Shown in pieces: positions 45,200-57,854 of a DNA stretch of 64,000 nucleotides. Below the pieces are notes generated by a model, which did not search any database, was not told the DNA's origin, and saw only the letters and a list, made by a program, of their open reading frames with translations. The stretch is from Liolophura sinensis (Eukaryota; Mollusca; Polyplacophora; Chitonida; Chitonidae), in assembly GCF_032854445.1 (NCBI RefSeq), contig NC_088301.1, forward strand, positions 38,303,187-38,367,186. Direction: 5' to 3'. The stretch's first letter is position 1; each line of letters begins with the position of its first letter. The position numbers and the translations under genes are program-made.

Positions 45200-46530
45200 C
45201 TGATGGTTTGACTCACAGAAGTATGTCTGTGAGGCTTGATGGTGTGATTTACAGAAGGATGTCTGTGGGGCTTGATGGTGTGATCTACAGAAGGGTGTCT
45301 GTGGGGCTTGATGGTGTGATCTACAGAAGGATGTCTGTGGGGGCTTGATGGTGTGATTTACAGAAGGATGTCTGTGGGGCTTGATGGTGATTTACAGAAG
45401 GATGTCTGTGGGGCTTGATGGTGTGATCTACAGAAGGGTGTCTGTGGGGCTTGATAGTGTGATTTACAGAAGGACTTGATGGTGTGATTTACAGAAGGAT
45501 GTCTGTGGGGCTTGATGGTGTGATTTTACAGAAGGATGTCTGTGGTGCTTGATGGTGTGATTTACAGAAGGATGTCAGTGAGCCTTGATTGGTCTTTTAG
45601 AGAAGGATGTCAGTGAGCCTTGATGGTGTGATTTACAGAAGGGTGTCTGTGGGGCTTGATGGTGTGATTTACAGAAGAATGTCTGTGGGGCATGATGGCG
45701 TTATTTCCGTATGGATGTCCTGTGGGGCTTGAGTGCATGCTTTACAGATGGATGGTGATGGGACTTGATGGCATGATTTACAGAAGGATATCTATTGACT
45801 TTGTGGTGTCATTTTACAGAATGATAATGATATTTGTGTGTGTGCGAGGGGAGGGGGGGGGGGGTGATAGAGTGATTTACAAATGGATGTCTGGGGCATG
45901 ATGGTTTGATTTACAAAATGTTGTCTACAGGGCACGATGGGGTGATTTGCAGAATGGTGTCCACAGGCCTTGATGGGGGTTGATTTACGGAATGATGCCT
46001 ACTGGGCCTAATGGTGTTGGTTATAGAGAGATGTCTACTGGGTTTTATTTTATGATTTGCAGAATGATGTCCATGGGGTTTGATGGTGTGATTTACTGAA
46101 AGATGTCCATGGAGCTTGATGGTGTGATTTACAGAAAGACGTCCATGGAACTTGATGGCGTGGTTTACAGAAAGATGTCCATAGGGCTTGATGGTGTGGT
46201 TTACAGAAAGATGTTCATGTGGCTTAATGGTGTGGTTTACAGAAAGGTGTCCATGGGGCTTGGTGATGTTTACAGAAAGATGTCCATGGGGCTTGGTGAT
46301 GTTTACAGAAAGATGTCCATGGGGCTTGATGGTGTGGTTTACAGAAAGATGTCCATGGAACTTGATGGTGTGGTTTACAGATAGATGTCCATGTCCATAG
46401 ACAGAAAAATGTCCACAGAGCCCATTTGCAGAAAGATATCACTGGTGCTTGATGGTGTGGTTTACAGAAAGATTCATGTGATTAACAGAAGAAACGTCTA
46501 CAGGTCTTCATGTCATTTACAGGAAGATGT
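45200..46530 (+). repeat. Minisatellite subfamily B, forward block
   Basis: About 35 units of roughly 36 bp, GGGCTTGATGGTGTGATT followed by TACAGAAGGATGTCTGTG. The 45.2-45.7 kb part is uniform. The 46.05-46.5 kb part has GATGTCCATGGGGCTT variants. A more diverged stretch at 45.7-46.05 kb lies between them. Short ORFs here are repeat artefacts. Confidence 0.92.
45852..45864 (+). repeat. Poly-G tract
   Basis: Uninterrupted G-run in a diverged part of minisatellite B. Confidence 0.85.
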
Positions 46531-46566
46531 CTACAAGACTTCATGGTAAGCCTTTTTTTGGCGAGC

Positions 46567-46583
46567 GGGGGGGGGGGGGGGGG
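46567..46583 (+). repeat. Poly-G tract at the minisatellite right edge
   Basis: Run of 17 G immediately after the last recognisable repeat units. Confidence 0.85.
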
Positions 46584-47097
46584 ATTTTGGAAGAGTATAC
46601 TTTATGGAGAACTATTTCTGTAAGGTGGTCAAGTTTATCTAAAGGTTATATTATTACTTCCAGAGCTTCACAGAGCGGCTTAATGGCGGTTAACCCTGAG
46701 GCTTTACGTTATGACGGAATAGCTTATAGAAGGTAATCATCTATGTGATTTGATGAATTTGTTATTTTTGTACCTTGTATGTCTTACAGCTGGATTTCTT
46801 TCTGGGACATGGTGGCATCTGATCTCTGGGCTTTGGTAAGGTGGAGTCGAGATGGGTCACAGAAAGTTATTATTCTTTATGCTTAAACCATGTGTTATAT
46901 GGCGTTTAGAGGCTTGGGTAACGTTTGGCTCTCTTGGCTTTGGCATGTTAGAGTGACATATTTATTTCGATTATATCACGGAAAATGTTGCCGAGCATAA
47001 CGTGCATATGCAAGTACATTTTGCCATGATTATATCGCTACGAGTTGAAGTCCAATTATTTCTGGATTTCTCTCCTCTCCTGTTCAGGTAATGTCTA

Positions 47098-47248
47098 CCA
47101 CAAAATTGTGGATGGTCGTGGGTTTCCCCAGGCTCTGTCCGGTTTCCTCCTCCTGCTGCCTGCCGAGGAATAGTGAAATATTCTTATATACGACGTAAAA
47201 TCAAATGTCAATACAATCAAAAAAAAAAAAAAAATAAATAAATATAGC
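47098..47248 (+). mobile_element. SINE with A-rich tail
   Basis: GGATGGTCGTGGGTTTCCCC, GGCTCTGTCCGGTTTCC and AGTGAAATATTCTTATATAC, then a run of A and AATAAATAAAT. 5' truncated. Confidence 0.75.
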
Positions 47249-47781
47249 AGAAATCATACCCACATAGAACATCTTTCTATTTTTTTCTTTTTGCATAATT
47301 CACTGTAGTATGATCGAAGGACACGCACTACAAGTGTAGATATGTAATTGTTTTTCTTTTTTTCCCGTATATTGCAGTTTTCCATAGAGCTACTTTTTAT
47401 ATTCTTTCCTTGACGGTGTTCTACGTACTTTTGGGCTTTATCTGGGAGTAAGTCGAGGTAACATTCCTCTGTTAAAAGTAAGCTAGAATCTTGTTGGTGT
47501 ATGTATCCCATGGTTTGTGTATTTGAGATCTATTTCGTTAACAGAATGATTACTTTTCATTGCAGGTGTATTCCACTGATATGACCTTCCTTGCCATTCC
47601 ATATCGAATGACCTTAACGTCATGAAACCTTAATAAATTTGTGGTGTGAAATATACATCCAGTGTATCTAGCTATATTTAGAACGTGTAATTGCGTAATG
47701 GTATGGTTAACTTGCATTAATTAAACTTTGAATAAAGCTAAGCCTGCTGGTCGATGTCTCACGTTGTAAGTTAGTAAGTAA

Positions 47782-47885
<104 letters not shown>

Positions 47886-48954
47886 CCTGTGAACTTGACT
47901 ATACTACCTGTTACATACTGGTACACTCATAATATCAGCGGGAATGTCCCATGATTCGTACGTTATTTCCGTCATAATGGAATTACATAGCACATGATAT
48001 ACCTGTTGATATATCTGAAAGTGGAGTTTTCGTTCATGATTTTTTTCTTCGGATTTTCTAAAATCGTGAAAATAATAGTCCTGTGGCGACTGGTTAACAC
48101 AGGCCTCTATCTTAACTGAACTAGTCTAGTTCGTGTACAGAACTTATGTGAATTTTTCTGAAGTAAAAATGTTGTTGACAAAGGCGCGACGTCATCAGCA
48201 GCATCGGTTTCAGGCTTTTTACATGCTGTTTCTTGGGATACCAATATATACATGTATTCATATAGTTAGTGTAAAAATGTATCTGTCCACAAATCTTCAA
48301 GGAATATCAAAATACTTTTTTACATTTCTAAATGAAACAAGTACATAAGATCAAAAATCTTGCAGTTTCCTGAATAGTTTGTTAGAAACGACGGAGGGTC
48401 ACGTTCCATGAAGAATGGTAATTATCAAGTTAACACGTTGAAGACGTGAGCTATTACCATGGTGCTTACAATCAACCTAGCGCTATGTGGGGCGCTACCA
48501 CAGATCATTTAATAACTTTGTCTATGTATTTGTCACCCTAAATCTGATAATTGTTTAGTCGTGGTTCTCGATTCTCTGGGATTTTAATCTATAACTAACC
48601 ACGAACTATAGTTGTCTGAGAACAATGAGATTACTAACTATGAAGCAGCTGATACTCTGTATGGCCGTTATTTTACATTAAAATTTGTCAGGTATATGCG
48701 CCCCTACTTGTTGAAGTTCTCCACTACTCATAAACCTGACTACCGCTGTATGTAAGTAGAATATTTATTTTTAAAAATCTAATGATTTAGGCCTATTCGT
48801 TTTATTATAGCGACCTTTACAAAAAAAAAAGCAAAAAATAATAAATCACTGACAATTGACAAGTTACAAACTAGCTTTCCGCGTGTGACGCACATATATG
48901 CACACTATATTGGTACAAAACTAGTGACTTTCAATGGATGTTAGGCTGCACAGA

Positions 48955-49112
48955 TGGGCAGATGAGCGTCGTCGTTCACTTTATTGTCATCGAGGCAGGT
49001 GAGCATTGAGATGGGGTGAATCTACACTTTCCCAGTCCAAGGTTAGACTTGAACCTGTACCTCATGTGTCTCGTTGGAAGTAGTTGCACATCTTATTCAC
49101 TGAGGCACGACA
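48955..49112 (-). mobile_element. tRNA-derived SINE head and body
   Basis: The minus strand starts CGTGCCTCAGTGAATAAG (A-box-like), has CAGGTTCAAGTCTAACC (B-box-like) about 50 bases on, then TTGGACTGGGAAAGTGTAG, shared with the 27.5-kb copy. The usual tail is missing. Probably a second SINE subfamily. Confidence 0.55.
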
Positions 49113-49959
49113 AATCTGCTTCCCCTATGTGATAAAATTAAATAAGTTACTGAGTTTACTATGCTCAGCATGTGAGGTTTGCCAATATGCTGCAACTTGG
49201 AGATATATGCGCGGGTATATAGGTCAATACAGAAACTTAAGATTTCAGACGAGTACATGCGCAGTCGGCCATATGCTAAGCTTACAACTTTTTCTTGTAA
49301 ATAATTAAGATAAAAAATTGAAATCCAGTTGTACTATATCTAGGATTTTGTCTCATTCAGTGTTGGCATCAACCGCATGCCTAAACATATCTCTCGCTTC
49401 GAGGCAAAAGGGAATGGAAATTTTACCGAAGATCGTACTTATCTTAAAAGATGCATACAATGATTGACACTCTTGTGTCATTTGCCATATTCTGGTGCAC
49501 CTAAGCAAGCTAGCCCCAGTAGCTTGTCGGTCTTACATCATTCTCTTCCACGTCCACATTACAGTTTTTCAGGTAAAAGACGGATTTTTATATTGTCAGT
49601 GGTAAAACTGAACAAGCACAAATCTCAATACATTCGAAATGTGCTCGGGACGTCACTGCCATCACGACATAAGCTAGCGTATGTCTTAGTGTTAATTACG
49701 TCCTGAATCGTCATTTCGAAAGTATTGGAAATGTGTAGCCCAGCAGGGCACACATACATCTTACATACAACTTGAACTCCTCATGTTTCTTGGCACCAGA
49801 TTTAATTTATGTGTAGAAAACAGGCATAAGGCATCTACAAATGCAAACCTTCATGTATATATATATATATTCCATTCCAACAAATACTGTTTTATGGCCT
49901 CATGAAAATCCTTCGTGGAAAACAATGACTTACACAGCAGGTAAGTGCATGGTCCACCA

Positions 49960-49965
49960 TTTATT
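49960..49965 (-). terminator. Possible poly(A) signal of the 50.4-kb ORF
   Basis: AATAAA on the minus strand about 480 bases after the stop of the 376-codon ORF. No hexamer nearer the stop was noticed. Weak support. Confidence 0.25.
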
Positions 49966-50441
49966 GTAGAACAGTCTGGTCTGGGTAATAAAAAAAACTA
50001 TGGGCGTTTCACGTGACATTACAACAATTTACCCAGACATATTTAACTAGACATCAAGAATACGAGGGTTTCAGGGGCTCCCACATTGGGGATATACAAG
50101 GTGTTTCTATTCTACCCTCCACAACTGTACCGTTTGCCATATGCCAGGCGTATAACTTTTTCTTGTACAAAGATAACATATTGGAATCCCAGTCTAACTA
50201 ACTGTGAGGTCGTCTCCTTTGGTTGTGACATCAACGGAAAGTGAAAGGTCTTTTCCTCAGGAAAAATAAACCCGTTTGACTTAGTGGTGAGTTTATCATT
50301 ATCACATCCGATCCACTAGGAAAGCCATGTTTTCCTTTACTTTGCTGTTGGGTGTCATTCTTGAAAGACCCATCTCTGTTATCGGCCACTCCATTTACAC
50401 TGCTTTCTGCAGAACCTTGCCTTGCTTTGCCAACTTTTACT

Positions 50442-51572
50442 TTAGGGTCCTGAGTTAAGTTTTCCGTTGTCCACGCTCAGTGGATGTTTATTTGCAGACC
50501 TACATCTGCCTTTGTCACTTCCATTTCTTCTGTCGCTTTGATCTCCTTGGTTCTGCCCTCTGCTCACTTGTCGCTGACCTGGCCTATGCAATGACGATAT
50601 ATTGTTATACGTCTTAAATACACGCCTCTGTACTTCACCTTTCATTTCCTTATTTATCATTTCCTTCTCTCTATTACGAGCACTGCTTGTCGAGCGCCTG
50701 TAAGTTCCTTTTTTCGCCGACTTTTGCTTGGGATTTTTCACCGCCGGCGTAATATCGTTGTCCTCTTTATTTGCATTTTTCTCCAGAAACATAGCAATTA
50801 ATTTTTCACCGTCATTTTCATCCTGATCAAGAGTATTGTCGTAGGCAGAACTGTTCTTGGAGTCCTTAACGGTTTTTGTTCCCTTTTTCTTGGCTTTTCC
50901 CGACGACCTAACCCTAAAGTTTTTTCTTTGCACTGGAACGGGGGGTTTAGGAGGGGGGACCTGGGGAGTCTTAGATTCTGCGGAATTGAAATTCCTTATG
51001 TTGGATGTCACGCGGGGCTTATGATGCGAAAATGCTGATTTCTGTTGCTTGGCCGGAGAATTTGCCCCAGAGTTTGTCACCGGGTTATTGGCGTGCGTCA
51101 CTGTATATGTTCCCCACACGTCTGTGTTCCTTCGATTCAACACAGCTCTTTCGGGGCGTTCTGGTCTTGGAAGTCTCTCTGGCAATTCGTCCTTTGGTGA
51201 TTTTTCAGTAGGTTGTCCCACGGAAAATCCTGCGGCATGACCTGAGATTTTCAAGTCTGATTCCGGTTCCTGGTGCACTGTTGAGTTCTGAGGTAGAGGA
51301 GATTGCTCAATAACATCACAAATTTCGTCAAATAAATCTTGACCTCTTGCTGGAATCTCAAAAATTTCCACAAGGTTTTCATCCGTTTGAAACGTGACCC
51401 TCTTTCTCGGTTTACCGTTGTCCCGAGGTGTGATCGTTTCCGGCGCTTCGTCTTCCTCAGAACTCTGATCCGACGAGGAAACCGATAGGCTTTCACTTGA
51501 ATCTGTGTCGTCTGTTCTCAGAGAAAAGCGGTCTCGAGAAACAGTGTCTCCCGGCCAAACTTCTGTACCCAT
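50442..51572 (-). CDS. Unrecognised disordered protein with RVxF motif
   Basis: An uninterrupted ATG-to-TAA frame of 376 codons, far longer than chance in this AT-rich sequence, and with no intron. I do not recognise the family. The N-terminus is acidic and serine-rich (SSDQSSEEDEAPE). Residues ~56-62 read KRVTFQ, a classic RVxF docking motif for protein phosphatase 1, followed by a hydrophobic-acidic stretch (LVEIFEIP, LFDEICDVIE). There is a proline-rich segment (PQVPPPKPPVPV) and long basic, low-complexity regions (GKAKKKGTK; KSAKKGTYRR). It has no signal peptide or membrane segment. A PP1-regulatory or scaffold role is only an inference from the motif. It could be the main exon of a longer gene. 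Composition differs from the flanks: higher GC, with codon-like structure. Confidence 0.68.
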   Translation of the reverse strand: MGTEVWPGDTVSRDRFSLRTDDTDSSESLSVSSSDQSSEEDEAPETITPRDNGKPRKRVTFQTDENLVEIFEIPARGQDLFDEICDVIEQSPLPQNSTVHQEPESDLKISGHAAGFSVGQPTEKSPKDELPERLPRPERPERAVLNRRNTDVWGTYTVTHANNPVTNSGANSPAKQQKSAFSHHKPRVTSNIRNFNSAESKTPQVPPPKPPVPVQRKNFRVRSSGKAKKKGTKTVKDSKNSSAYDNTLDQDENDGEKLIAMFLEKNANKEDNDITPAVKNPKQKSAKKGTYRRSTSSARNREKEMINKEMKGEVQRRVFKTYNNISSLHRPGQRQVSRGQNQGDQSDRRNGSDKGRCRSANKHPLSVDNGKLNSGP

Positions 51573-51599
51573 TGTCTTCGTCCAAAATGTCGTACACCT

Positions 51600-53470
51600 A
51601 TTTCAACCAACACTGAGAGTTAAGCACCACACGAAGCGACACTGATTTTTGGGAAAACAAATTACATCCTCATTCCGAATATTCTGCCCCTACCATAAAA
51701 CACCGTCATTCTTTCATCATGGTTTCTTGTCCAGATATGCACATTAATTAGATATTTTACCCTTGGTATGTCCTTACTAACATATTCACCACTACTTGCG
51801 TCTGTGTATACTGTAGTTGAGTAAAGAATTCTGTCTCGGGAGAGTAATGTGACCCAGCAAGTCGAAAACAGAGTAGTGTATGAAGGTAGCGTATAGAACA
51901 GCTGCACTGAGCAAATTGAAGGCTTATCCGCTTACAACGGGATTTGCAATTCTTACCTACGAAGTACAACGACAGTGGGTAGGGTTTATTTGCCTAGGTT
52001 ATCCCACAATGTCCGTCGTTGCCACAGTTTTCCTCCTACTCCAACTGTTATTGGTTCTTAATCCAGGCTAATCCTCTCAAAGGTTTGCCGAGGCGAACGC
52101 TTGTTGACAATCCCATTTGGTAATACGTAAGTGTAGTTAATGTATATTATAATGCTCCCCTTAAGGACGATCATTAAAATAGCCGTAAAATTACACGTGC
52201 CAATATTCTCCCAAGCTGGACCACACGGGGTTTATAGCGAACTCACCTCACCTTTGGTTGAGAACGCTCGTCTGAAGCCATAGGCCTACATAAATCGAGA
52301 CACCTGACAAAGTGTATTAACTACCAATAATATACCGGTAAGTCCATGTCAGGCTTGTGTTGGTAGGCCTATGTTTCACGCATGACAGCTCGGAAATGGC
52401 AGTTCTCGGTGATGGTAGGCCTTTGCCGGAATCTGACATGAGACGGTATAGTATATAAAGGTTTATACAAAGCGGATCAAAATACAATTACTCTTCACCT
52501 CTCACACAAAATAAATAAAAGGTCTTCCTCGAGTGACTGGCCCCATTTCTGACTTGTATTACCGATCTCCATATCTTGAAATCTTATCGATATGAATATG
52601 ATTGTGTGGTGGGGTTTTCCATGTAGGTCAGTTGAGCAGACTTGTTTAATTTATACAAATGTGAATGTCTTCATATAGGTCAGATAAATTACCATGCTTA
52701 TACTTATGGTATAAATGTATGTATATATAGGTACATACATGTATGTTGTATACAGAAATACGCATAAAGTAATAATTTCCCAGGTCATTAACTTAGTAGG
52801 TTACGAACACAGACATGGAATCACGAACAAATGTACTTATTTTCGACCGACATGCAGAAAATATAAAACTAAATAAAGTCTAAGCAAGGTATGGCAAATT
52901 AAGAGTCACATGTATATGTTATATGTTATATATATTTTCCAATCTCGCACCGTATGTGGGAGGGGCGAATAATTAAAATATTCTGTTCTGCGTAAGAAGG
53001 TGGTTATGTTATAGTGAGATCCAGATGAATAGGGATTACGTTTATAGCAAAAGGGCGGAAGTCGTTTATACAGTGGATGACTAGGACCTTGTGAAACACA
53101 TACCATGCGTGAAAGAAAGCCTGTGTATTAAGCGCCTTGTACCCAAAGTTGGAAATCCTGATTCCATGTAAAGCAAATTTAAAGAAGTGCTTTGTGTTAA
53201 GCCAGTAATTACACGTAAAGCGTCTTTTTGAATTGCCTTAGTAGGCCTACGCTCAATCAGTCAAGTTTTTCCGCAAGGTATCGGATTGTTCATCGGCATA
53301 TCGCATATGCTAAAACTCTTGTAGATGATTTATGGACTTTTCCTGTTAAGCACGCATTTAAATCCCTTTAACATGAAAATTTTTTGGCTGGCATTAGCTA
53401 AGATACATTCTTCATGGTCTTTCCATGTTCCATGGTTAGATAGAGTTATCCCTCAATGTTTATGTTTATT
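51600..53470. other. Region upstream of the 50.4-kb ORF
   Basis: Probably contains the promoter of the 376-codon ORF near 51.6 kb, but no TATA box or clear initiator was seen. The rest is AT-rich with chance ORFs (87 aa at most). Confidence 0.45.
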
Positions 53471-53479
53471 TGTGTTTTA

Positions 53480-55400
53480 GGTAATGAACATGTTTTCTTT
53501 CCAGAGTTAAATTCAACCAACTATTTTGGAGACGATCTTTCTTCACACGACAAATCATGTTCTAAGTTGGACATGGTATCCGGGTGTGTGTTATTGTCAG
53601 TTATGACCCACAAACAAGTATAATCAGCAAATAAACGCGTGCTGATCATTGGTTAGATCATTAATATACAACAAGAACAGAAGGGGTCCAAGAACAGAAC
53701 CCTGGGGAACACCTACACGTATTTTACATAAACCGGATTGCTTCCCGTTAATAACAACTATCTACGATATCGATCTGTGAGATAATCTTTAAAGCTCTCT
53801 AAAAGAATAGCTCTAATACCATAACTCTGAAGTTTAGCAAGTAAACCTTTATGCCACACTTTATCGAAGGTTTTGGAAATATCGAAAAACAAAACAAAGA
53901 CTTCTTTACCTTTGTCTAAAGCAGTAACAATATGAAAATATATATCTACTAACTATGTACATGTTGAGAACGATGGAAGGAAACCGAATTGGCATGGAGA
54001 CATGGAGTAGCAGAGAAATGGAAACACCAAGCTGAAAACCCTTCTTTCAAAAACTTTACTGACACAGCTTAAAAGTTAGATAGGTCGGTGATTCTTAGTA
54101 TCATGTTACATTAGCAATTGTCCATTGTGAAGGAAACCTGATTTGAGCTAATTATTATTTCAGAGTGCAAAGATTCTGGTACATAGTGTAGTAAGAGTGC
54201 CTCTTTTCCACTATCATCTATACAAACAGGAGCAAAGTAGTTATTTTGAATAGTCCCCGTTTCTGTGGAGCGGTAAGCATGTAGACTAGGAGATTTCATA
54301 ACTGGTGGAAATATAGTACCTTGAGGCTTTATCTTGGGGAGGCGTTTGTAAAGCTTCCAGCGCTTTTTTTCCACAACAATTAACTCTTAGTTCCATGTCA
54401 GCAAATCTCTTAACGTTGTTATCCTTTGCTTGTTGGATAAGGCTGTTTCTCTGTTTCTTATCTAGGCATCAATACTGAAATTATGTCTGATACGTCTACT
54501 CGTTTTGAAAACTTCGTGATATTTAAATTCACATTTTAATTAATTGTTACAGTTTTGCTAGGTATGTATTTTTAGCACAATATAATATATTGTTAGTTAT
54601 TTTTTCACGGTAGGTTTTTACCGATATATCGCCTGTTATGTCACAGGAGCACACGGATAGAGCTGTGCAACAACTTTTCCAGTCTGCTTTATCATAATGT
54701 CACAGTGTACGTGCATAGTTCTTCTCGCACACAATAGAATAATTAACTGTAATAAATGTTGGGCGGTGATCACTGCAGCTATTTGGCAGTATCTCCGAGT
54801 TCAGTGTGACAGATGAAAGGATTGCTACAAATTATTGGGTGTAGTAAGGTGATGGAGGATGGCCGTGTTAGCTCATCAATGATCTGGGTCAGTCCCAGGC
54901 GACATGTGCGATCACCTTAGTGGTATTTAGAATAATCTAATAGGTTTTCACTAAGATCACCAAGAATTACTGTATTATTCTTTGTTTTCGTTTTCTATAG
55001 CATATTCAACAGTGCCGCAGACACTTTCCCATTTTTCGACAGGAATATTTGGCGGACGCTATATGACACTGAGTAATAAATTAGTAACATCATAAACTTC
55101 AAGCTAAATAATTTCAATAGACTGACACTCCTAATCTATGTAATTGGGTAACAGCTAAAGTTTTACACGTATAAGCACGTACACCTCCCCACACTTGGTC
55201 ACGATTCCTTTTAAATAGTTCACTATAGCCTGTCATAGAGATAGAGGAATTACTAACATCTTCAGTACGATGGCTTTCGGTTATTGCAATAATATCAAAT
55301 TTAGATAAATTAGCATAAATGGTATCCAACTTATTCCTTAATCCACATACACTCACTCGAACGATAAATACGGATACATTTATTTATACTTCTGAAGGAC
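53480..55400 (-). mobile_element. Degenerate non-LTR retrotransposon (LINE) copy
   Basis: On the minus strand, an apurinic-type endonuclease part lies at 55356-55114 (CGLRNKLDTIYANLSKFDII, AITESH). A reverse-transcriptase part follows at about 54110-53480 with DISKTFDKVWHKGLLAKLQ, a damaged VPQGSVLGP-type block, and a mutated active-site box (ADYTCLW where FADDTSLW is usual). Stops and frameshifts are frequent, so the copy is dead. The motif order (endonuclease then RT) fits Jockey/CR1-type LINEs, but the clade is not determined. Ends and target duplication are not resolved. Confidence 0.8.
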
Positions 55401-57850
55401 CTGGATTTGTTCAACGTCACCACAAAACATCAGAAGTATTATAAGTACACATCGCAAGTTATGCAAAGCAATTTACTGAAATATTGCGGTATAAACTTTA
55501 CTAATAAAGCCTAATTATTAGGCACATTATTATTCGGGACAACTAGGAAAGTACACAAAGTATGAAATTACGATGGAACCATGCAAAGAGAAGTAGACAA
55601 CAGTTTTCTTTCATGTTGGAAAGACGCGAGGATTGTTCTAGGCCAACGAGTAAAATCAGTATTCGAATCGTGTGCCAGACTGCTGCCGATAATAAAATAT
55701 TAATCTCAGTTGCCCTTTGATTGCAACTGTCCATAGATTCAACGTGGAGATCTAATTTAAAACGATGAATATTTAGCATATGGCAACGAGCTTAGTGCAC
55801 GACCGTCTTAAAGGCTGTCCGTCGCTTTTAGCCACGAATGCCACGAAGATTAAGGTTGAAAGCAAATGAGTCGCCAAGATTCATAGGACTGAATAACCAA
55901 CACAACATGTTAGGAGATATAGGCCACAATGTAGTTACTGATGAAAAAAAGACTTATATTTGCAGCACTGGGCGCAGTGATTCAGATAACCACCATATCT
56001 TATATATTGTGGCAGTGGCTCAGCTCCGTTTCTGCTCAAAACACATTTTGCATTGGCGTGACAGTCGTGTTGCGGTCGGGTCAGCTTATTTGAGAGTCTT
56101 ACGATAAAACGTCGAAGGCCAGATGACGTCATTGTCAATTGAAACTTATTTATATATTTATTTGATTGTTGTTTAACAACATATTTAAGAATTTTTCACT
56201 TATACCGGAGTGCCCGACATAAACCACAGACCCTATGACATGTTACTGAAGAGCATTCTCACGTGTGACATACTGATATGCATAACGTACGAAGGTCTTC
56301 CAGCAACCTGCGAATGGTCGTGGGCTTTCATATATATATATATATATTGATTGTAAACACTTGCACCTTGATCCCACTTGATCACAATCCGTTTCCTGTT
56401 AAACAAGATCTCCCCTGACTTCCCTGACACAATTTAATGCAGGTACCACAGCTCCGTCGGGTGATACCGAAGACTTTGAAATGGTAGGCCTACTTGTTGC
56501 TGTCTGGCTCAGTGCTTAGCACAAGGCAACAGGACTGTTTGGTAAGGTGTCAGGACACTGCTACTGGGCGGTGTGTCAGCTTTGACATGATACATGAGCG
56601 ACGGCAGCACTTAGGTGGTGTACCCTTCCACAAGAAGAAACAGTATATGTATACACACTTAATGACTCCTCGTCGTCATATGTGAAAAATGGTTAATTAC
56701 GACGCAGGGGCCTAAAAACCCCTAGCATACATAAGCATACATGTTTACCAGAAACTCTCTTTGAAAGTATGTTAAAGAAGTCAAAAGATGCCAGTAGAAG
56801 GATACATGAAAGGTTTGTTTTTTATTTCAAGATATGGTAAGATCCATTGGTCAGTCTGGAAATTAAGTGCACTGCAGTTATGACATCAACGGTAATAGCT
56901 GTTAAAATAATTCTGTAGGGGCAGAGTCCAGATGGGGGACTCTAAACTGGCCCAACGGTGCTTTCCAAGAAGTTTCAGTATTGACGGAAAATATGCCTAA
57001 AGCATGCAGAGGGTTATCAAAAAAAATAGAAAATATGTATCAAAACTGAAAAAAAAATCGTTTCTTGGGCAATGGATAATATTATTTCCCTCAAAATAAT
57101 AATCTTTTTATTAGAGGCTCTTTTCACGTATCCTTAACAAGAGTCAGTTGACGATTTTTCCCGTTTGTCTCTACCTAGAAAACTTATTTTCGTAAGAAGA
57201 CTTTGTTCTACACCAATGAACAAACGCCATATACTCGAATCTTCCGTGTAAATAGTATAGTCGCTAAATTGGCGACGTTTAACCTGCATACATGGCGACG
57301 AAGCAAACTTTAAAAAAGATTTAGAAAGTAAAGCAAAATTCTGACAACATTTAGGTCGACAATGCAAAATTAGAGAAAGTTTACCACCCGGAATAAAACT
57401 CCGACTAAAATCGTGACTAAATTGAAACAGTCCTGTTGCTCTCGCCTGGTAATTACCTAGTGTCTTTATTTAGGTCATTTTCTTGAAAGGTTAACTCGAT
57501 AGTTAAAAAAACTGTAAGAAAAGATTCAGTCGAGCTTTCGTCTAGAATTGGACGAAGACGCAAGGCTGATTCTAAAGCGCGAGATTCAATCATTTCTTGG
57601 AATCTCGATGTAACGTCATCAAAATGTCGCGTTGAAGCCCCACATCTCGACGATTTCTTTCCTATTAACGTTGTGGGTGGGGGGAGGGCAAGGCTTCTTG
57701 AGAGCACGGGGCATATAAAATCCTATTTTAGGAAAGTTTCATTGCTCTATCGGTTGCAAGCAAAATATACCCTCATGTGGCCTATTTCTTCTTCAAATGG
57801 CTATTACTCGGTCTTGTGTGTCCTGGTAATCTTTTGTTTCCCAAAACCCC
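55401..57850. other. Gene-poor interval
   Basis: Contains one disrupted SINE (56.15 kb) and small ORFs. An 84-codon minus-strand ORF at 57453-57707 (EMIESRALESALRLRPIL) has some helical character but no recognisable family and no joined neighbour exon. Confidence 0.45.
56150..56320 (-). mobile_element. SINE fragment, disrupted
   Basis: Minus-strand tail ATTTATTTGATTGTTGTTTA, TTTAAGAATTTTTCACTTAT, then about 90 bases of unrelated sequence and the body motif GAATGGTCGTGGGCTTTC. Suggests an insertion or rearrangement within the SINE. Confidence 0.6.
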
Positions 57851-57854
57851 TCTA

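Noticed and set aside
46188-46442. Overlapping 70-93 aa ORFs on both strands near 46.2 kb
   Set aside because: Translations of minisatellite B units in several frames.
43215-46530. Regular repeats as a CRISPR array
   Set aside because: Units are directly tandem with no unique spacers, there are no cas genes, and the genome is animal nuclear DNA.
57453-57707. 84-aa ORF as another exon of the coiled-coil gene
   Set aside because: It lies beyond the last stop of that locus, shows no heptad pattern continuous with it, and lacks a convincing acceptor in phase.
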